A DNA stretch of 64,000 nt, taken from the NCBI GenBank assembly GCA_008933995.1, contig WARS01000029.1, positions 21,636,879 to 21,700,878 on the forward strand. Reading direction: 5' to 3'. Each line of letters starts with the position of its first letter. Positions within the stretch are counted from its first letter, which is position 1. A program made the translations under genes and the position numbers. Source of the stretch: Datnioides undecimradiatus. Taxonomy: Eukaryota > Chordata > Actinopteri > Lobotiformes > Datnioididae. Of this stretch, positions 48,495 to 61,600 are shown in pieces. The notes beneath the pieces were generated by a model. That model worked only from the letters and a program-made list of their open reading frames with translations. It did not search any database and was not told the origin of the DNA.

Positions 48495-50820
48495 GGTCAG
48501 TTTCATGTCTCCGATATGTGTTTGAATCAATCTCCATGGCACAGAAAGTGTTGGTGTAGGTTTATATATCTCAGTAAGGTATTCATTACTGAATGCACAC
48601 TCAATCATAAAACGTATTTTTGATTATTTTAGATTTAAGCAGGTAGTGTTTTCAGTGTTCATGCCGAAACGGTGCAAGGTGTGTTAGCACTTACCACCAA
48701 ATCTCAGCTCATGCTGATGGGAATGTCAGGTTTGCAGGTATTTGATCGTAAAGTATTAAAGTACAATAATATAAATTTAAAAATAAAAAATAATGGTAGG
48801 TCCTATATATTTTTTTTTCTTTTTTTTGAAATTAAGTGATCGTCTGAGCTTTTGCGCTTCATCCTGAGGCACTCATAGAGAGTCAGGCCATCACAGAAGT
48901 CAACAGCATTCACCATCAGCGTCACGTCTGTATAAACCCGTCCTTATGATGTGGACATATTCTAATGAATACGTGGAAACTTCGTCCTGCTACTGGCACT
49001 CGTACTTCAGTACATTGTCAGTCCAGCTGAGGTTAGCACTTGAGTTTCAGACCACCTCATATAATCATTATTCAGTTATATCTTTTTTACCTTTGGTATC
49101 TAAGTCACTCTGCACTGAGGTATTAATTTTTTTTTATTTGTTTTGTAATAAATAATACTTTTGGCATGTATGAAAGGGCTAATAATGTAAATAAATAATG
49201 TAAATATATTCATCAAAGATTTCAATCAAAATGATAAATAAAATGATTTTATGCTGCTCACAGTGGGAAGTTTTGCAGCGACTTTAAATCTTTTGCAACG
49301 AACTGTCCTGTACTGTAGACAAAAGTACCTCGGAGAACTAGATGGAAGTTGAGGGTTTTGGATTATGAAGATGCCATCTCATTGGGTGCCTTAAAAACAG
49401 AAGACAGGCCATCATATCGTGCTCTCTGCTTGTGTTGTGAGTGAGAAGACGCATTTTAAATCAAGTCGCAGTTGGGACGAGGAGGACCCATTGGTACCAG
49501 ATAAGATACTGAGACTTCAAGAAAGTGAAGACGACTTTTTTTTGGATGCCGTGTGGAGTTGGAGTCGAAATCTGGAGCCAACCACTAAATTTATTCCCAA
49601 TCTTCCCAATGACCACCATGACTTTTCAACAAACAGGCTTTCCAGGAATTTGAGATATTACTCTGGAGGAGTCGCGAGGACCAAATTTTGCATTGGGGTT
49701 TGAGAAACTCTTTAGTTCACAGCTTCATTCATGCAGGCACATATGCAGTAGTATTGCAGACTACTGTAGATGTGGTGAAAGTGACTAAATGTCCTGCTGG
49801 ACTACATAGATGTCCAAGATGCAATGAATGAAACTCCAGTGTGCCCTTCTATGTATTTGGCCTGTTGATCGAGTATATTAACAGATGATTAGTGACGAAT
49901 TAGATCTCATGGTGATGGTGCAGTCAGGAGTTTGTTTGTCATTGTTTGTCCCTTTAGAGTTACACAAAAACTGAAGCAAGTGTAACTGCAGCAGAGGCTT
50001 TGGCACAATCCTCCTCCATCAAACACACCCCGAAAACCACCCCTGAAATGGATTAATGTGTAATAATTACCACAGTTGTTTGATACGGTATTTACAAGTA
50101 TTCTTACTAATTTAGGAGATTTTTGCAACTGAGTGGCATGTGTTGTTTTATTGCCTCTCAGCTGTTGTCAGGAATGAATCCCTGCGATCTGTTATGAAAA
50201 GAAATCTGCAAAAAATAAAATTTGTTGGTTATATTTTATGAAATTCAAAACATTAACAGATTAATTAAAAGGGGATGTGTCGTCACGAGCAAACTGTGAC
50301 GTGTGTGCTTGTGACTGACTCCTTTAATACCCCATGCAAGGGTCCAAATGATGTCAGCAGTGCAAAATAGCAATACCAAAACCTGTGTGACGTTCCTACT
50401 CTTGAGTTTATATAGTATTCAATTTCAAATTTTGTTTGTCTTTTATTATTTAGCATCTCAGTTGCTTCTCTGACATGTCGATGTCAGTGCCTGAGAGCCA
50501 AGTTGTTGTTTTTAATTTATTTTTCTTTGCAGGATGGTAGTCCTTATTGTGTCTTACAGTATTATCCATGACAGGAAGTAAAAACTGTTAATGTAGGGTC
50601 AGTTTGACTAGAATTGTAGGTGATGGTAGCACTCAATGTGGGACAGATGACCGACGCATAACTGCTCTACAGCATTTGTTGATCTTCCTTCTCTGGTTAA
50701 TGATTTATATGTTTGTTGATCAAACTCTTGCAACTTCCAGTTAAGTAAAGGATTTACTGGCAGGGTCATCACACCAAACACCCACGCACTCTGGCTCTAC
50801 CAAAAGGTCTTCTTTTGGCA
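48495..50820. other. gene-free spacer downstream of aspm
   Basis: The sequence is AT-rich. A 94-codon open frame at 49419-49703 has no recognisable domain and is not called. No exon or RNA gene was seen. Confidence 0.45.
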
Positions 50821-50829
50821 CACCTCAGA

Positions 50830-51420
50830 TCCATCACTATGGGTTTTTATCAAAATCCCCCTGTGCAGGAGGTCATAGAAAAAAAAGAAGAGTGCAAATT
50901 TCATCCAGACAAAAGAGGATTTGTCAAAAACTGCTCATCAGTTGACAATTTACATCGTCTGCTCCTTATTATGGATGTTTGAGATGATCTGGTTTTCTTA
51001 TGATCAACAGATACACTTTCAGTTAATGCAGAAAAGGCCTTTGATCAGTTTAAGGGACATTTTTTATGGTCCATATTAAATCACATGAGCTTTGTGTCAA
51101 ACTTTATTTTTAAACCAGCCTTTTTGTTAAACCCCTATGTTACAGGTAACATGCTCTCTTTCTTCTCCAATTGAAATAAGCCAAAGCAGTCGTCAAGGAG
51201 CTCCAATCTTAATCTTAATGTTATTTATTCTGGCGCAGTCCATCACTTTATCTCTAAATATCACACCGATGAAAATCTTCCAAGCGCCATATATCCCTAT
51301 ATGCAGATGATGTCCTGCTTTTTTCTCATAAAACAGTTTAGCCATATCTCTGCTTACAACACAAAACTGGATTGATGTCCCTTCTATAACCTTTGAACCC
51401 AATAAGGCATGACAGTTTGG
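50830..51420 (+). mobile_element. decayed L1/Tx1-type LINE reverse-transcriptase fragment
   Basis: Broken frames carry reverse-transcriptase landmarks in order. FHPDKRGFVKNCSSVDNLHR-like sequence is near 50900-50960. NAEKAFDQF (motif A) is near 51030-51050. SRQGAP is near 51190-51210. SLYADDVLLF (motif C, catalytic YADD) is near 51294-51325. Frame shifts and stops separate them and both ends are missing, so this is a 5'- and 3'-truncated dead copy. The boundaries are approximate. Confidence 0.75.
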
Positions 51421-51597
51421 AAAGCTGGTATGATTTACACATTTTAATTTAAAAATTTACCTATTGTGAATCTCAATAATCAAATGAATGAGCTTCTTAG
51501 CTTAGCTTCTTACCTCTAGCACCCTCCATCCAGATAATGGGACAAATTAAAAGTAAAACTGGCCAAGCTATGAATAACAAAGGAGTTGGAGCAGTTA

Positions 51598-51656
51598 CCA
51601 AGCGTCTTTGAGTCATATAAAGCGCTATATAAATGTAATGTATTATTATTACAATT
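51598..51656 (+). repeat. 3' tail of a SINE or L2-type LINE
   Basis: The words CATATAAAGCGCTATATAAA followed by TGTAATG and (TTA)n are the characteristic 3' tail shared by several fish SINEs and their partner LINEs. Only the tail is recognisable. Confidence 0.65.
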
Positions 51657-51659
51657 CTT

Positions 51660-51995
51660 ATTATCAGAATTTTTAATTGTATTTCCAGGGTCTTACCTTT
51701 ACTAAACTGATTCAATGGCAGTTACAGGGCTGAGTCATACATAATAATTTGTCTAATCTATTCAGCTAAATGCTTAAAGTTGAATATGTAGATGTTTCCT
51801 CTCATGTATTTGGTTGAAGAAAAAAAACAGACTTAGTGAACATGAATGTTTTATTAAAACTGTCACAGCTGAAAACACTAAAGATCAGTTCATAACTGGG
51901 CTTCGTGATCAACATGTACTGTTGTTAATCATTCACATTTACTTCCAATCAAAGGGGAACTTCACAATTGTTCTAACTTGGACTATTTTGGACTA
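51660..51995. other. AT-rich spacer
   Basis: No feature was recognised between the SINE-like tail and the 3' end of the factor H-like gene. Confidence 0.4.
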
Positions 51996-52000
51996 TTGTA

Positions 52001-52006
52001 TTTATT
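52001..52006 (-). terminator. probable polyadenylation signal of the factor H-like gene
   Basis: TTTATT on the plus strand is AATAAA on the minus strand, about 320 bases past the stop codon at 52322-52324. Confidence 0.4.
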
Positions 52007-52321
52007 TTCTTCTATTTTGCTCTGGTGTCTGAATGACTAATGAGGACAATGGCTCTTGAAATCAGTCCAATACTGAGTGCACCTTCTTTGGTTGGCAGTA
52101 GTCATCTCAGTGAAACTGCTGCAAGCGCTCATGTTTCCACAGAAGCAAACACATTGACAGGTCACAGTTGCAACCCCAGTGTTTGTTGTATGTTGAAGCC
52201 TGTTTCCCGGCTGATGGCTTGCTCAATACTGGACCAATTTCCAAAAGTCTTTCAGAGACCAAAACATGGGAAAGTAGAGTCTAGGTTGGAGAATACCGAA
52301 ATTCCCATTTAACTAAAACCT

Positions 52322-55300
52322 TTAGAGGCAAGTAGGCAGGAGGATCATACCATCAACACATGCCTGACGCATGCCAAGTATACCGTTAGGTCTCATTCCT
52401 CCGATACAACGGAACTCAATTTGGCCATTGTGCATTACATACATCTTATTGTCATGTCTATATTTGAAGTCAATATTATGTGTGCTCATGGTTTCTCTGC
52501 TCACAGTGCAGGGTTCTGCAAGAGAGAACAGACACATCACATTAATGTCAGGAGGGACTGTAGGTCTAAAGCGTATTACATATATAATTACTGCTTGTCT
52601 CATATTTAGCGTTTGAAAACGATATATTGCATCCATCTTCTTTTAAAGAAGAATACACTTTATAGTGATCATTTACAGGCTAAAGTATAGTATGTCTACA
52701 ATTTAAATATAACTAAAATATTAAATTTAAGTGTTAGTCAGCCTTAATGTAAAATCTACTGTCAGCTTCATTTATGACTCACTTTGTTTTTTTTAAGCGC
52801 TTGTCCCTTTTGATTATGTAACATTTAAGCACTGCAATGTGTAATGACTCTGCAGAATATATAATTTAAGTAATTATTTTATTTTTCACGTGCAAAATCA
52901 CCACAGAGTGCATTGTGACACATGTAAACGTAACTGCGACTTACTGAGGCATCTCATCTCTCCGATCCATTCGCCATTCTTGCAGGTTTTGAAAGGCTCA
53001 CCCTCCATGATGTAGTAGTTCTGACAGATGNAGACTTGTGTATTTTAAGTAAATCCAGATGAGGTTAATTATCATCATTAAGGGTTAATGAGATCCAAAG
53101 TGTAAAGTTTATTTGTACCTTGGCACACTGGTCTGATGCTCCATTCTCCGTCATAATTGCATTGTGTTAATATCGAGGTTTCAGTGTTGGTTGAAATCCA
53201 GTACTTCTCCGAACACACAACTCTCACTTTGTCGCCAGGTAAGAACACATTTCGGAAAGGAGGCTCATACCTGGTTCCTTCCAGTGGAGTCAGGTCTAGT
53301 CTGCATTTGACTTCTGCATTTATCAGGAGATTAAGCGCATAATCTGTTAGTTTACTGGGACATGACATGCAACAAGCGCCGTGATGCATGCATCTGCATC
53401 AGTGCGATGTAACCCCAAGAATTAGATCACAGAGTTTAAACGTACGTTCACATACAGGTGTGGGGCTCCACTCGGCTCGATCTCCTTGTTTTGTGCATGT
53501 TGTAGGTCTGTGTTCAGTGGGTTTATATCCCCGTCTGCACTCAAACTGCAGGACCTCGTGTTCCCTCCATTCTACTTTTCTTTCGATCACGTTACCGTTT
53601 TCAATTTCTGGTTTTGCACATTTTAGCACTGCAGCAAAAGGTAAAAAAAAAAGGGAATGACCATGAAAGACCAAAAACTTAAGGTCGACTTCAACTTCAC
53701 AATTTACAGTTGTACCATTATTAAAGAAATTTGTGTTGCTGTTCTGGTTTAATAATTAATTCTGAGCAATTCTTATTTACTGTCAAGATGCCATTGATTA
53801 AACACAGCATTTTGCTTCTCAGTAATTTCCTACTGTTGATCAAAGTAAAGGCGAGGATGCTGGAAAAAAGACAGAAATTGTGGCGCTTGGACCACTGTAA
53901 ACATTTCAAATAACAGGAGTTATTTGAGGTTGTTTCTACAGAAAACTACGGCAACGACCAATGTATGATATCATCGCTTAGAAAACACTCTAATAACTGG
54001 TGGTTGGACCCGGTTTTATTTTAGCTCCATGCCACCAATTGTGTAAAATGGCAATTAACGTCATTAAACCTCTTTCTGTTTTGCCTGTTAAGTCATATCA
54101 GAGACCTTGATGTTCAGACTGGGGCAGGGATTCTCTATGCTGACTTGCCTTTTACGCCTTACGGCACTTTCTGCAACGGAGCAGTGACTTCCTCATGGCG
54201 CCTCACCTTTGGACAGTTGTAGGCCAGCTTCCCCACACTCCTTGCCTTACTCAGATTTTGCTGATTTGGTCGTTTATCCTCATCATTTTTACGCCTCTAC
54301 CAGCAGCGAGGAAGCTTCATAGTCGCCATTTTGTCTCTGGCACGTCTGGGCCCCAAACAAGGCTGCAATCAGCTACAGCCACACAATAAATGCCCCGTGT
54401 CGAGCTGTAACTCTTGGCAACACACTTCCCCGAAGATCGTACTAATCTGTTGAGTTGTTGAATTTCCACGAAAGTCCACGATGAAATGCTTTTGTTACTC
54501 AGTTTTGACTGATTATTTGGGGCATTTTGGCTTTTGGGTCACACATTCCCCTACACGAGTCAGTGAAAGGGTGATAACTGAACCCTGTTGGTTGTTTTGC
54601 TTTTACATTGTGGCCGTATGGCGTAAGTGGCTTTCCTAGTTACTAATAAGCTGCTTGGCGATTAGCAGTTTCTGTGGTTTCTGTCTTTCCCTCTCCCCCT
54701 CTGCCCTGCTTTCTTTTCACAGCTCACTTTACCTTTGCATTTTGGAGTGGGGTGACTCCACTGTCCAGCTTCATCACAGACGATCTCCGGTGACCCTATC
54801 AGCATATCCATGCTGGACTTGCAGCTAAATCGAACTACATTGCCAAAGGTCGCCTGCTCTGGGTCTCCATTCACCTGGACATTATCGTCCACATACATCA
54901 CCGGGCACTTGTGTGCTGCAAGGAAAACCATGATAAATATAAAATACATAAATAAATAAATAAACTGGATGGGTAAAAGGCCTTTGTATGGATTGATGGA
55001 GGTGTTACCTCCTCCTTACCTTCACAGACAGGAACAACACCATCCCAGCCCTCGGCCATGCAATTCCGGTGGTTTATACGAGTGGCCATGTGATAACTGG
55101 AGTTGGTAAAAAAAATGTTAAAAAAATGCAGCGTGGAAATTGAAAATGCTAGGAGGGATACAGTTTAACAAGTGCAAGTACAAAGATACACAAGGAGTGA
55201 CCGTAATAATGTCCGATTGTTAATATTGTCATACCCTTTGTGGCAGGTGTATACAACTTTTGACCCAAAGACAAAATCGTCTCCTTTCTCCAGTTGAAAA

Positions 55301-55825
55301 TCTGCAAACTGAGCGTCGCCAGGGTGGCCGCATGATCTTGCTTATAACATAAAATGAGCGAGAGTTTGAGTTGATATTTTGTAAATATGTCTATTAAGCA
55401 GAATGCACTGAAACAGCATTACACGTCGTGCGTGAAAAGAGTGTAACTTACGCTCGCACGGCGTGCCTCTTTTCTGCCATTGTCCCTGGACGCAGATCAG
55501 TTTGAAAAAGCCACTGTGGCCAACTTTGCAGCCCACTCTCACTTGTGTTCCAGCAGCATAACTGGTTTCCATGTCGCTTGTGTCAAAATTTGAATCATAG
55601 TATTTGCCATTTATAAAAGCTTGAAGTGTACACTCTGTGGGATATTTAAAAAAAAAAAGGTTTTCTGTGTTTCTCCCCACGACCAAAATCTAAAAATGAA
55701 GTTAAATGTCAAGATAAAAGGGAGCGTACAAACGACTTGAACCACTTACCGTTGACCTGACTTTTCACGAAAGTCAGCGAATGCATCCACAAAAACAGGA
55801 CGCAGCTTTGGGTTATCGCGTTCAT
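52322..55825 (-). CDS. complement factor H-like protein, short form (secreted CCP/sushi protein)
   Basis: Coding exons 5' to 3': 55825-55750, 55634-55452, 55340-55235, 55096-55020, 54915-54733, 53628-53446, 53313-53119, 53034-52945 (incomplete unit), 52515-52322. This gives about 428 aa. Exon 1 is a hydrophobic signal peptide (MNAITQSCVLFLWMHSL). Then follow CCP units with the four-Cys plus Trp pattern. Unit 2 begins RSCGHPGDAQF, like human factor H CCP2 (RPCGHPGDTPF), and is split over two exons as in CFH. The last unit, KPCTVSRETMSTHNI to LLPTCL, aligns with factor H CCP20 (HPCVISREIMENYNI). Factor H binds C3b and host polyanions and restrains the alternative complement pathway; CCP1-4 regulate and CCP19-20 bind surfaces. 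Here the N-terminal pair and C-terminal end are joined by three middle units. The first half of the penultimate unit is missing next to the ambiguous base at 53031. The position next to aspm matches the mammalian CFH locus. Confidence 0.88.
53031..53031. other. single ambiguous base (n) at a likely assembly junction
   Basis: It is the only n in the window. It lies exactly where the coding frame of the penultimate CCP unit of the factor H-like gene stops making sense. Confidence 0.9.
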
Positions 55826-55829
55826 TTTA

Positions 55830-57475
55830 TCCTCATAACCCCGGAGCCGCCACACAGAAGCAGAAACTGGAGACTGGAACACAGTTATACACAGAGGTAG
55901 CCGTGGATTTCACAGGCAAAAGGAGAGATTGCTCAATGATTTACGCAAGTCTGTTCCAGCCTCCAACCACAACCACGGGGGACAAGTGACCACACACACA
56001 ACACCGCATGTGAGACGCTGCATCCTGGGCAAAACCCTGAAATCATCTCATATCGGTACATGTATAACTAAGATTTATATTACAATATAACTGCAAAGAC
56101 TCAAAGTAATGGCCGAGTACAAAAACACAAACACAGATTATAGATTTTTATTTCAAGGGTATTGCTTTAATGCAATGGCTGCAATGGTTTCATGCGACAG
56201 AATTGTCAAGCTTTCATATGTTTATCATTCAGTGACATAAAAAGAGATTATTCCTGTAAGGGCTTATTTGTCTTTTTTCCTTGTAGTTAATGATTTGCAG
56301 AAATCAATTGAGCAAACTACATAAGTAACATTTCAGAGAGTCAGCACAGACTCCTTTTTATCTAGAGTAAATATAAATTTAAAAAAACGTTTCAAAAAGA
56401 AAATTGTCGATGCTCGACGCTCGACCAGATGTAAGATCATTTTTTAGAAAAATATGCTTTTTTTTTTCGGGAGCGTGCACTAACGAAATGTTTCACCGCT
56501 GAACGGTGTTTGCTGGCCGATGTTCTCGTGAAGCACAAACAGTGGACAGTCTGACCTGAGTTTGCAAGCTATTAAAACAAAATGCAGCGGTTAAGCAACG
56601 CAGGGTTTGCCTTTATGTCTTAACGCGGCTTCGCGTTTGTTCGTGCTACTTGTTTTGAACACAAGTTAACAAAAGTGTGTGTGTCACTGAAAGCAGTATG
56701 CTGCACAAAGCCGCTCCTCCGGGCGTTTGCAGTAAGAAACTATTATGGTATTTCATCTATAAGTTAAAAGCCAACTAAAGTCTGAGGGAGAAATGTGTTC
56801 ACGTCAGATATATATTGTTTTTTCCCTCCACTGTGATGTTTAAAATGATTTTGGGAGGGAATAATTAATGGGGTTAAATTTGAAATCTGCACAAACATGC
56901 ACAAATATTTGCTTTGCCTTTCCTGTAAGTTAAAGCATTTGGCATTGGTGCATAAAGTTTATTTGTGGCTGTGCTGTTGAACACTATCTGTTGGCTGTTT
57001 GCAAAGGACACATCTCTCACAAGCCCCAAAAGCCCTCCCCGCTCCACTGCTGACAAAGCAGAACGTGTAGAGTAATGTCCATCTGCTGTGGGTTTTGGAT
57101 GGTCGGTGGATGGTTTCTGTGCTGACATTTCGTATCTTATGTGACAAATAATCACTGCTGAAGTTTAAATCCAATCTGAAACGGAGTATTTGTCACCACA
57201 AGACACTTAAAAACCAAAAATCACCACGTTTGTGTAATGAGAAATGTCTACGATGAGCAAAACACGAACAAAACAATTGCAAACACCGATTACGGGCCAA
57301 GTGTCGTGGGCGTTTGGATGCTCCTTTTTGTGTTTATTCGACGTGCGTAGTGTCCGAAACAATGAACTCTGACCTTTGCATTCATTGAATTTAGCATAGA
57401 TAACACAGGTTTGTTAAAGATCAGATCATTTAAACCAAATTCACATCACGTCTTTTATGCATCACTCTTAATTGT
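55830..57475. other. upstream spacer of the factor H-like gene
   Basis: No exon was recognised. The first about 150 bases upstream of 55825 should hold its promoter and 5' UTR, but no clear TATA box or interferon-type element was identified. Confidence 0.4.
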
Positions 57476-57477
57476 CT

Positions 57478-57700
57478 GTCTCACCTGCGACTCCCTCCAC
57501 CCACCTGCTCCTGGGTCAGTGACTTCCTTATAAACTGACCTCAGGCAGTAAAACTAGGACCCCGCTCCTCCTCAGCACAGGCTGCCCTCAGGGCTGTGTG
57601 CTGAGCCCCCTGCTATACTGCCTGTACACCTACTTGTTTTTTCTTTCTAACTTGTGCACCGACAATAAAGGCTTTCAATTCAATTTCAATTCAGTTCAAT
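57478..57700 (+). mobile_element. short non-LTR retrotransposon (LINE) relic
   Basis: The stretch holds reverse-transcriptase words: CCTCAGGGCTGTGTGCTGAG followed by CCCCCTGCTATACTGCC encodes PQGCVLSPLLYC-like sequence. It is joined directly to a 3' tail with AATAAAGGCTTTCAATTC and short ATTCA repeats. The rest of the element is missing. It resembles Rex1/CR1-like fish LINEs; the family call is tentative. Confidence 0.6.
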
Positions 57701-58435
57701 TAATTGGTGAGGTTAGCGTTTGCTGGTTAACTTGAGACCCATTGGCTGTAAATGTTTATTAAGCATTAATCTCTGCGTTAGAACTTGAACTGAAACCAGT
57801 CCACGGCCTTTTCCACACGCGTACAGATATGCATTTTGTTTTTCGGTCCTGGTTCACGTGCAAACAAACATTTTAGGTCACCGAGACAGTTTTTTAAAAA
57901 ATTTCTAAATTGCAGATTTTCCTGTTTTTATATGTCAAACGGAGCAAACGGAATGACGGCGCCATCACCACCAAGTTTGTGCATGTTTGTGCATACCCGC
58001 TGCTGCTGTATATGATGAACGTGCATCTGAAACACAAGGGATTAGGCAGAGGATTATGGGCTTTTGGACAGTAGAGTAGAAAGGAATATATCATTATATC
58101 CAACTGTATGTCTGCACCTGTGCTTTGCATGTTCATGTCTTTGTTTCTTCTCCTCCTTTGTTTTCTGCACCTGAGATCCATTTCCAAAATAACATCCTCT
58201 CTGTCTGGTTAAGATCTCATCAGTGTCTTTTATGTCCTCGTCTTGTCTCCTTAACATCATTCCGGTGCAATTTACTCAGCCAAAGGTCTCGGCCAAAGTT
58301 CAACAAATCGCTAAAGTTACATTTGGTGCAAAGAGATTCAATTGCTCATGTTTTAGCCGACTTCACGGGCTGCAAGTTGAATTCGATTTTAAGATTTTAG
58401 CGTTAACCTCCAAAGGTCTTCTGGGTCCGATCCAG
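57701..58435. other. gene-free spacer
   Basis: No exon, RNA gene or clear repeat was recognised. Confidence 0.4.
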
Positions 58436-58625
58436 CTGCCTCTGTGAGCCGCACGTTCGTAACATCAGGTCCACTGATTCGGGTCTGCTGGACGTACCTC
58501 AGTCCGGGTTGGTAAGCGAGGTCAGCCTTTGCTATGCAGGCCTTCAGACTGTGGAGCAGCCTGACCGAGGACTTCAGGCGAGCATGCTCAGCAGCCAATT
58601 TTAAAAATCTATTTTTATAAGAAGT
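58436..58625 (+). mobile_element. possible LINE ORF2 C-terminal scrap
   Basis: A plus-strand frame near 58538-58618 reads QAFRLWSSLTEDFRRACSAA, then NFKNLFL and a stop. This resembles the RLWNSLP-type C-terminus of L2-like LINE proteins. The frame is broken upstream. It is short and old, so confidence is low. Confidence 0.35.
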
Positions 58626-58639
58626 AATCCCTGAGGGCT

Positions 58640-61600
58640 GCAGGTGCACTCGTATTTACTGTTAATTTTCTTTGTACAATTTCTAAATGTCTGTGTTTCT
58701 TGCTTGTTTTTAACTGTTTGCTGTTATTCTTTCAGCACCACAGTGTACCACAGAGTATTCGAGCCTGGTAATGTTGTTTTATTGTATTGTAAAACCTTGT
58801 TGAGAGTAGTAGAAGTAGTGTCGCCCACCCCGGCCAAACATCAATCTGTATAAACACAAAACCCACACAGACTGGTCATTTTCTAATATTTAATTGACTC
58901 TTGCCCTCACAGAAAGACACAGCTGCTCCAGGAATAGCTCAACAGTGACCTCCTGAGGTCGCTCCACAGACACGAAACACTGACAGAGGGGACGTTCCAA
59001 GCTCGAGGTGGCAAAACACTGTCGCAGCAGCTGTTTTTCACAATGCAATAAACCGTTTTCACACAGGGCAACTTAAACTTTTCTCTCGCTGAAGTTTTGC
59101 ACTTTGTTTTTTTTTTTGCAATAGTTAATTAAAAACCAGCAATCAGCATAAATGTGATGCATAAATAATTCCTATACATTGGGTTCACTGAGAGGCACAC
59201 AGGCGGATATACGGAACAGAGGTTAAAACAGATGGCACTGAATATTCAAATGATATGCAATTACAGACAAGCAGAATGCAACAAATAGAAACTAGGATGT
59301 GTTTTGGTTTTCTGCAGGAAACAGTCCATCTGCTGGGAGCTCATTTCAATGCACTTATAGAAAAAAAAAGAAAAGGAGGACATTGGAATAACACTTTTTG
59401 TCGAAGCCACAGCTGTATCCCAAATCCACACTACATATTAAACCCATGCAGTATATAACACAGGACACACCAGCTGTCAAGAACATTGATTTATTCCCAT
59501 GGTATCTCAGCTAAATGCAAAGGCCTGATGTTGTCAATCACATTAGCAACTTTGGAGACTCTCTGCCTGTAACTTATGTTTCCACTCACATGCCCTTGAT
59601 AAGATCCGAGATCTGTCTGATGCTTTGTCAAGACTAACTACGATTTATTGTCCTTGGTGCAATGCATTGTGGAAGAGTAGTGTCTGTATTTAGTCTTCAG
59701 GTCTTCAGGACGATCATTTCACGTACTACCAATGTGCGTGCATGTGTGAGGTTTGGGACTTGCCACAACCTATTTCATGTTCTAAACTGCATCTAACACA
59801 CTTCTAACAATATACAGTCTGGTTTTATTAAGTAAAAGAGTAAAAAGCATCAAAAAACATTGTAAAACAATCTAATTAACAGCCGTTTGTTGTAGTTTGT
59901 TCGTTTTATGCAAATTAAGAGGAGACACATATCAGAAAGTACTTCTTAACCTTAAGGAGAACATGTTCTCAGCGTTATAGGAGGTTAACAGAAATTAAAA
60001 ATCTATCGTCAGTCATTTTGTGGGTCAGCCATTCGTTCAGAGCACAGCTGAGAGGCAACTGTGAGAACGGAGGCAGATTTAAATCCCACTGGGCCACCCA
60101 CACTCAATTCAGCTCCCATAGGGGCTCAACGCGCTAGATGTACAGATGCACATACCGTGGGCCTATACCGCACGGGCTAAAAATACCCACCCACAGTATA
60201 TATGGATTACTAAAGGGTCAAAGACGGTATAGGTATGAACCAGAAAATGACTAGAGAGACTCACTGCAAGAAAAACCCAGGTTTAATGATAGAGGTCATC
60301 CACGACACACGCTTTTGCACCGGCTGGAGGCTGATGAACAGCACCTTCTGGTCCTTCTTCTCAGATTTCTCCACTAGAGGACAGAAGTGATCCACAAGGA
60401 AGCCCGTGCAGCAAAATAAGGGGAGGAGGGGACAGTAGGGAGAAGAAGGGAACTAAATATATGAAATACAAGAATTATTGTGAATACTATAAATAACAGA
60501 TTTTCTATTATTGAAGCACAACTGGAGGGGAGGAAAAGTGGACACCAGCTGGTTTTATTCCTTGCAGTAACCGTATTATGGATCTGAACTTTCCTGTCCT
60601 GCCCGTTGGTTTTGGTTGCACGTTGAGAGAAACACATGCAAAGGACGTAAAGGAGAAAGCAATGGCTGCTATCCGACCTTTACACTGTTTATGTATTTGA
60701 GGGAGCACTTTGCTCCGTGCTTTACACTTGTCTGAGGTATGGATGGCGCGCCCCTGACCGTTAACGCTGCTTTTGACTTTGCAAGACATCCCGATTTCAG
60801 TTTTTCCTTCCGCATGTAAAGACCCAATCGATATAGTACATCATGATACAAGCTGACCCAAGGAAAACATAATAATTTAGTACATGTGAAATATACATGA
60901 CGTTCAAATGTTGGAGATATAAACGACTGGCATGATTAACTTAAAACGTGTCCCATAAATAATTAATGGATGTGTCTTTCTTTTTATTTTTAACAAATGA
61001 ATGAACAAGATTTTCGGCGCTGGTCAGCTGGCATATGCCTTTAAGTATCTGCCATCCGGAGTAAATATTGTAATGCACCTGATGAGCCGGGCTTCTTAGC
61101 GGATCTGTTTGAGATTGTCGCTGGAGCAGCTAGCATGTTGTCTTTGGCTGCTAGGATAATCCGAGCCTGTTTATTCAACAGGATGAGCATGAATGTTTAA
61201 GCTCACGGCAAACAAACAGCCAAGCCCTCCCTCAGGATTTCAGCTTAATGCTAATGATATACAGTAAGCAGTAACATTTTTTCTCCCACAGGTTAATGAA
61301 CTGGGGTGTTTGTCAGCCGAGCGAGAGATTTCCTTTTCAGAACTGCAAAAGGCTGATGTGTGAAAATGGCAGATTGTCACGATAAGCTAAGACTCTGCCG
61401 TCATTGGCTTTTCCACAGGAGTTGATACTCATTTATGTTCCAGCTCTTCTCCTGCTTTGATCCTCATGTTTCTTACAGCTGACTGTCAAGAAGAGGGGCT
61501 CTGTTAAAACACACGGCTGACCGACTCAAATCCCATCCATCTCCTCCACGCAGTTGAGCCTCCAACAACTCTTTGCTCCGAGAGGAATAATGAATGATTC

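Noticed and set aside
49419-49703. 94-codon open frame on the plus strand after aspm
   Set aside because: No domain, no splice partners and no promoter; AT-rich spacer with chance ORFs of this size.
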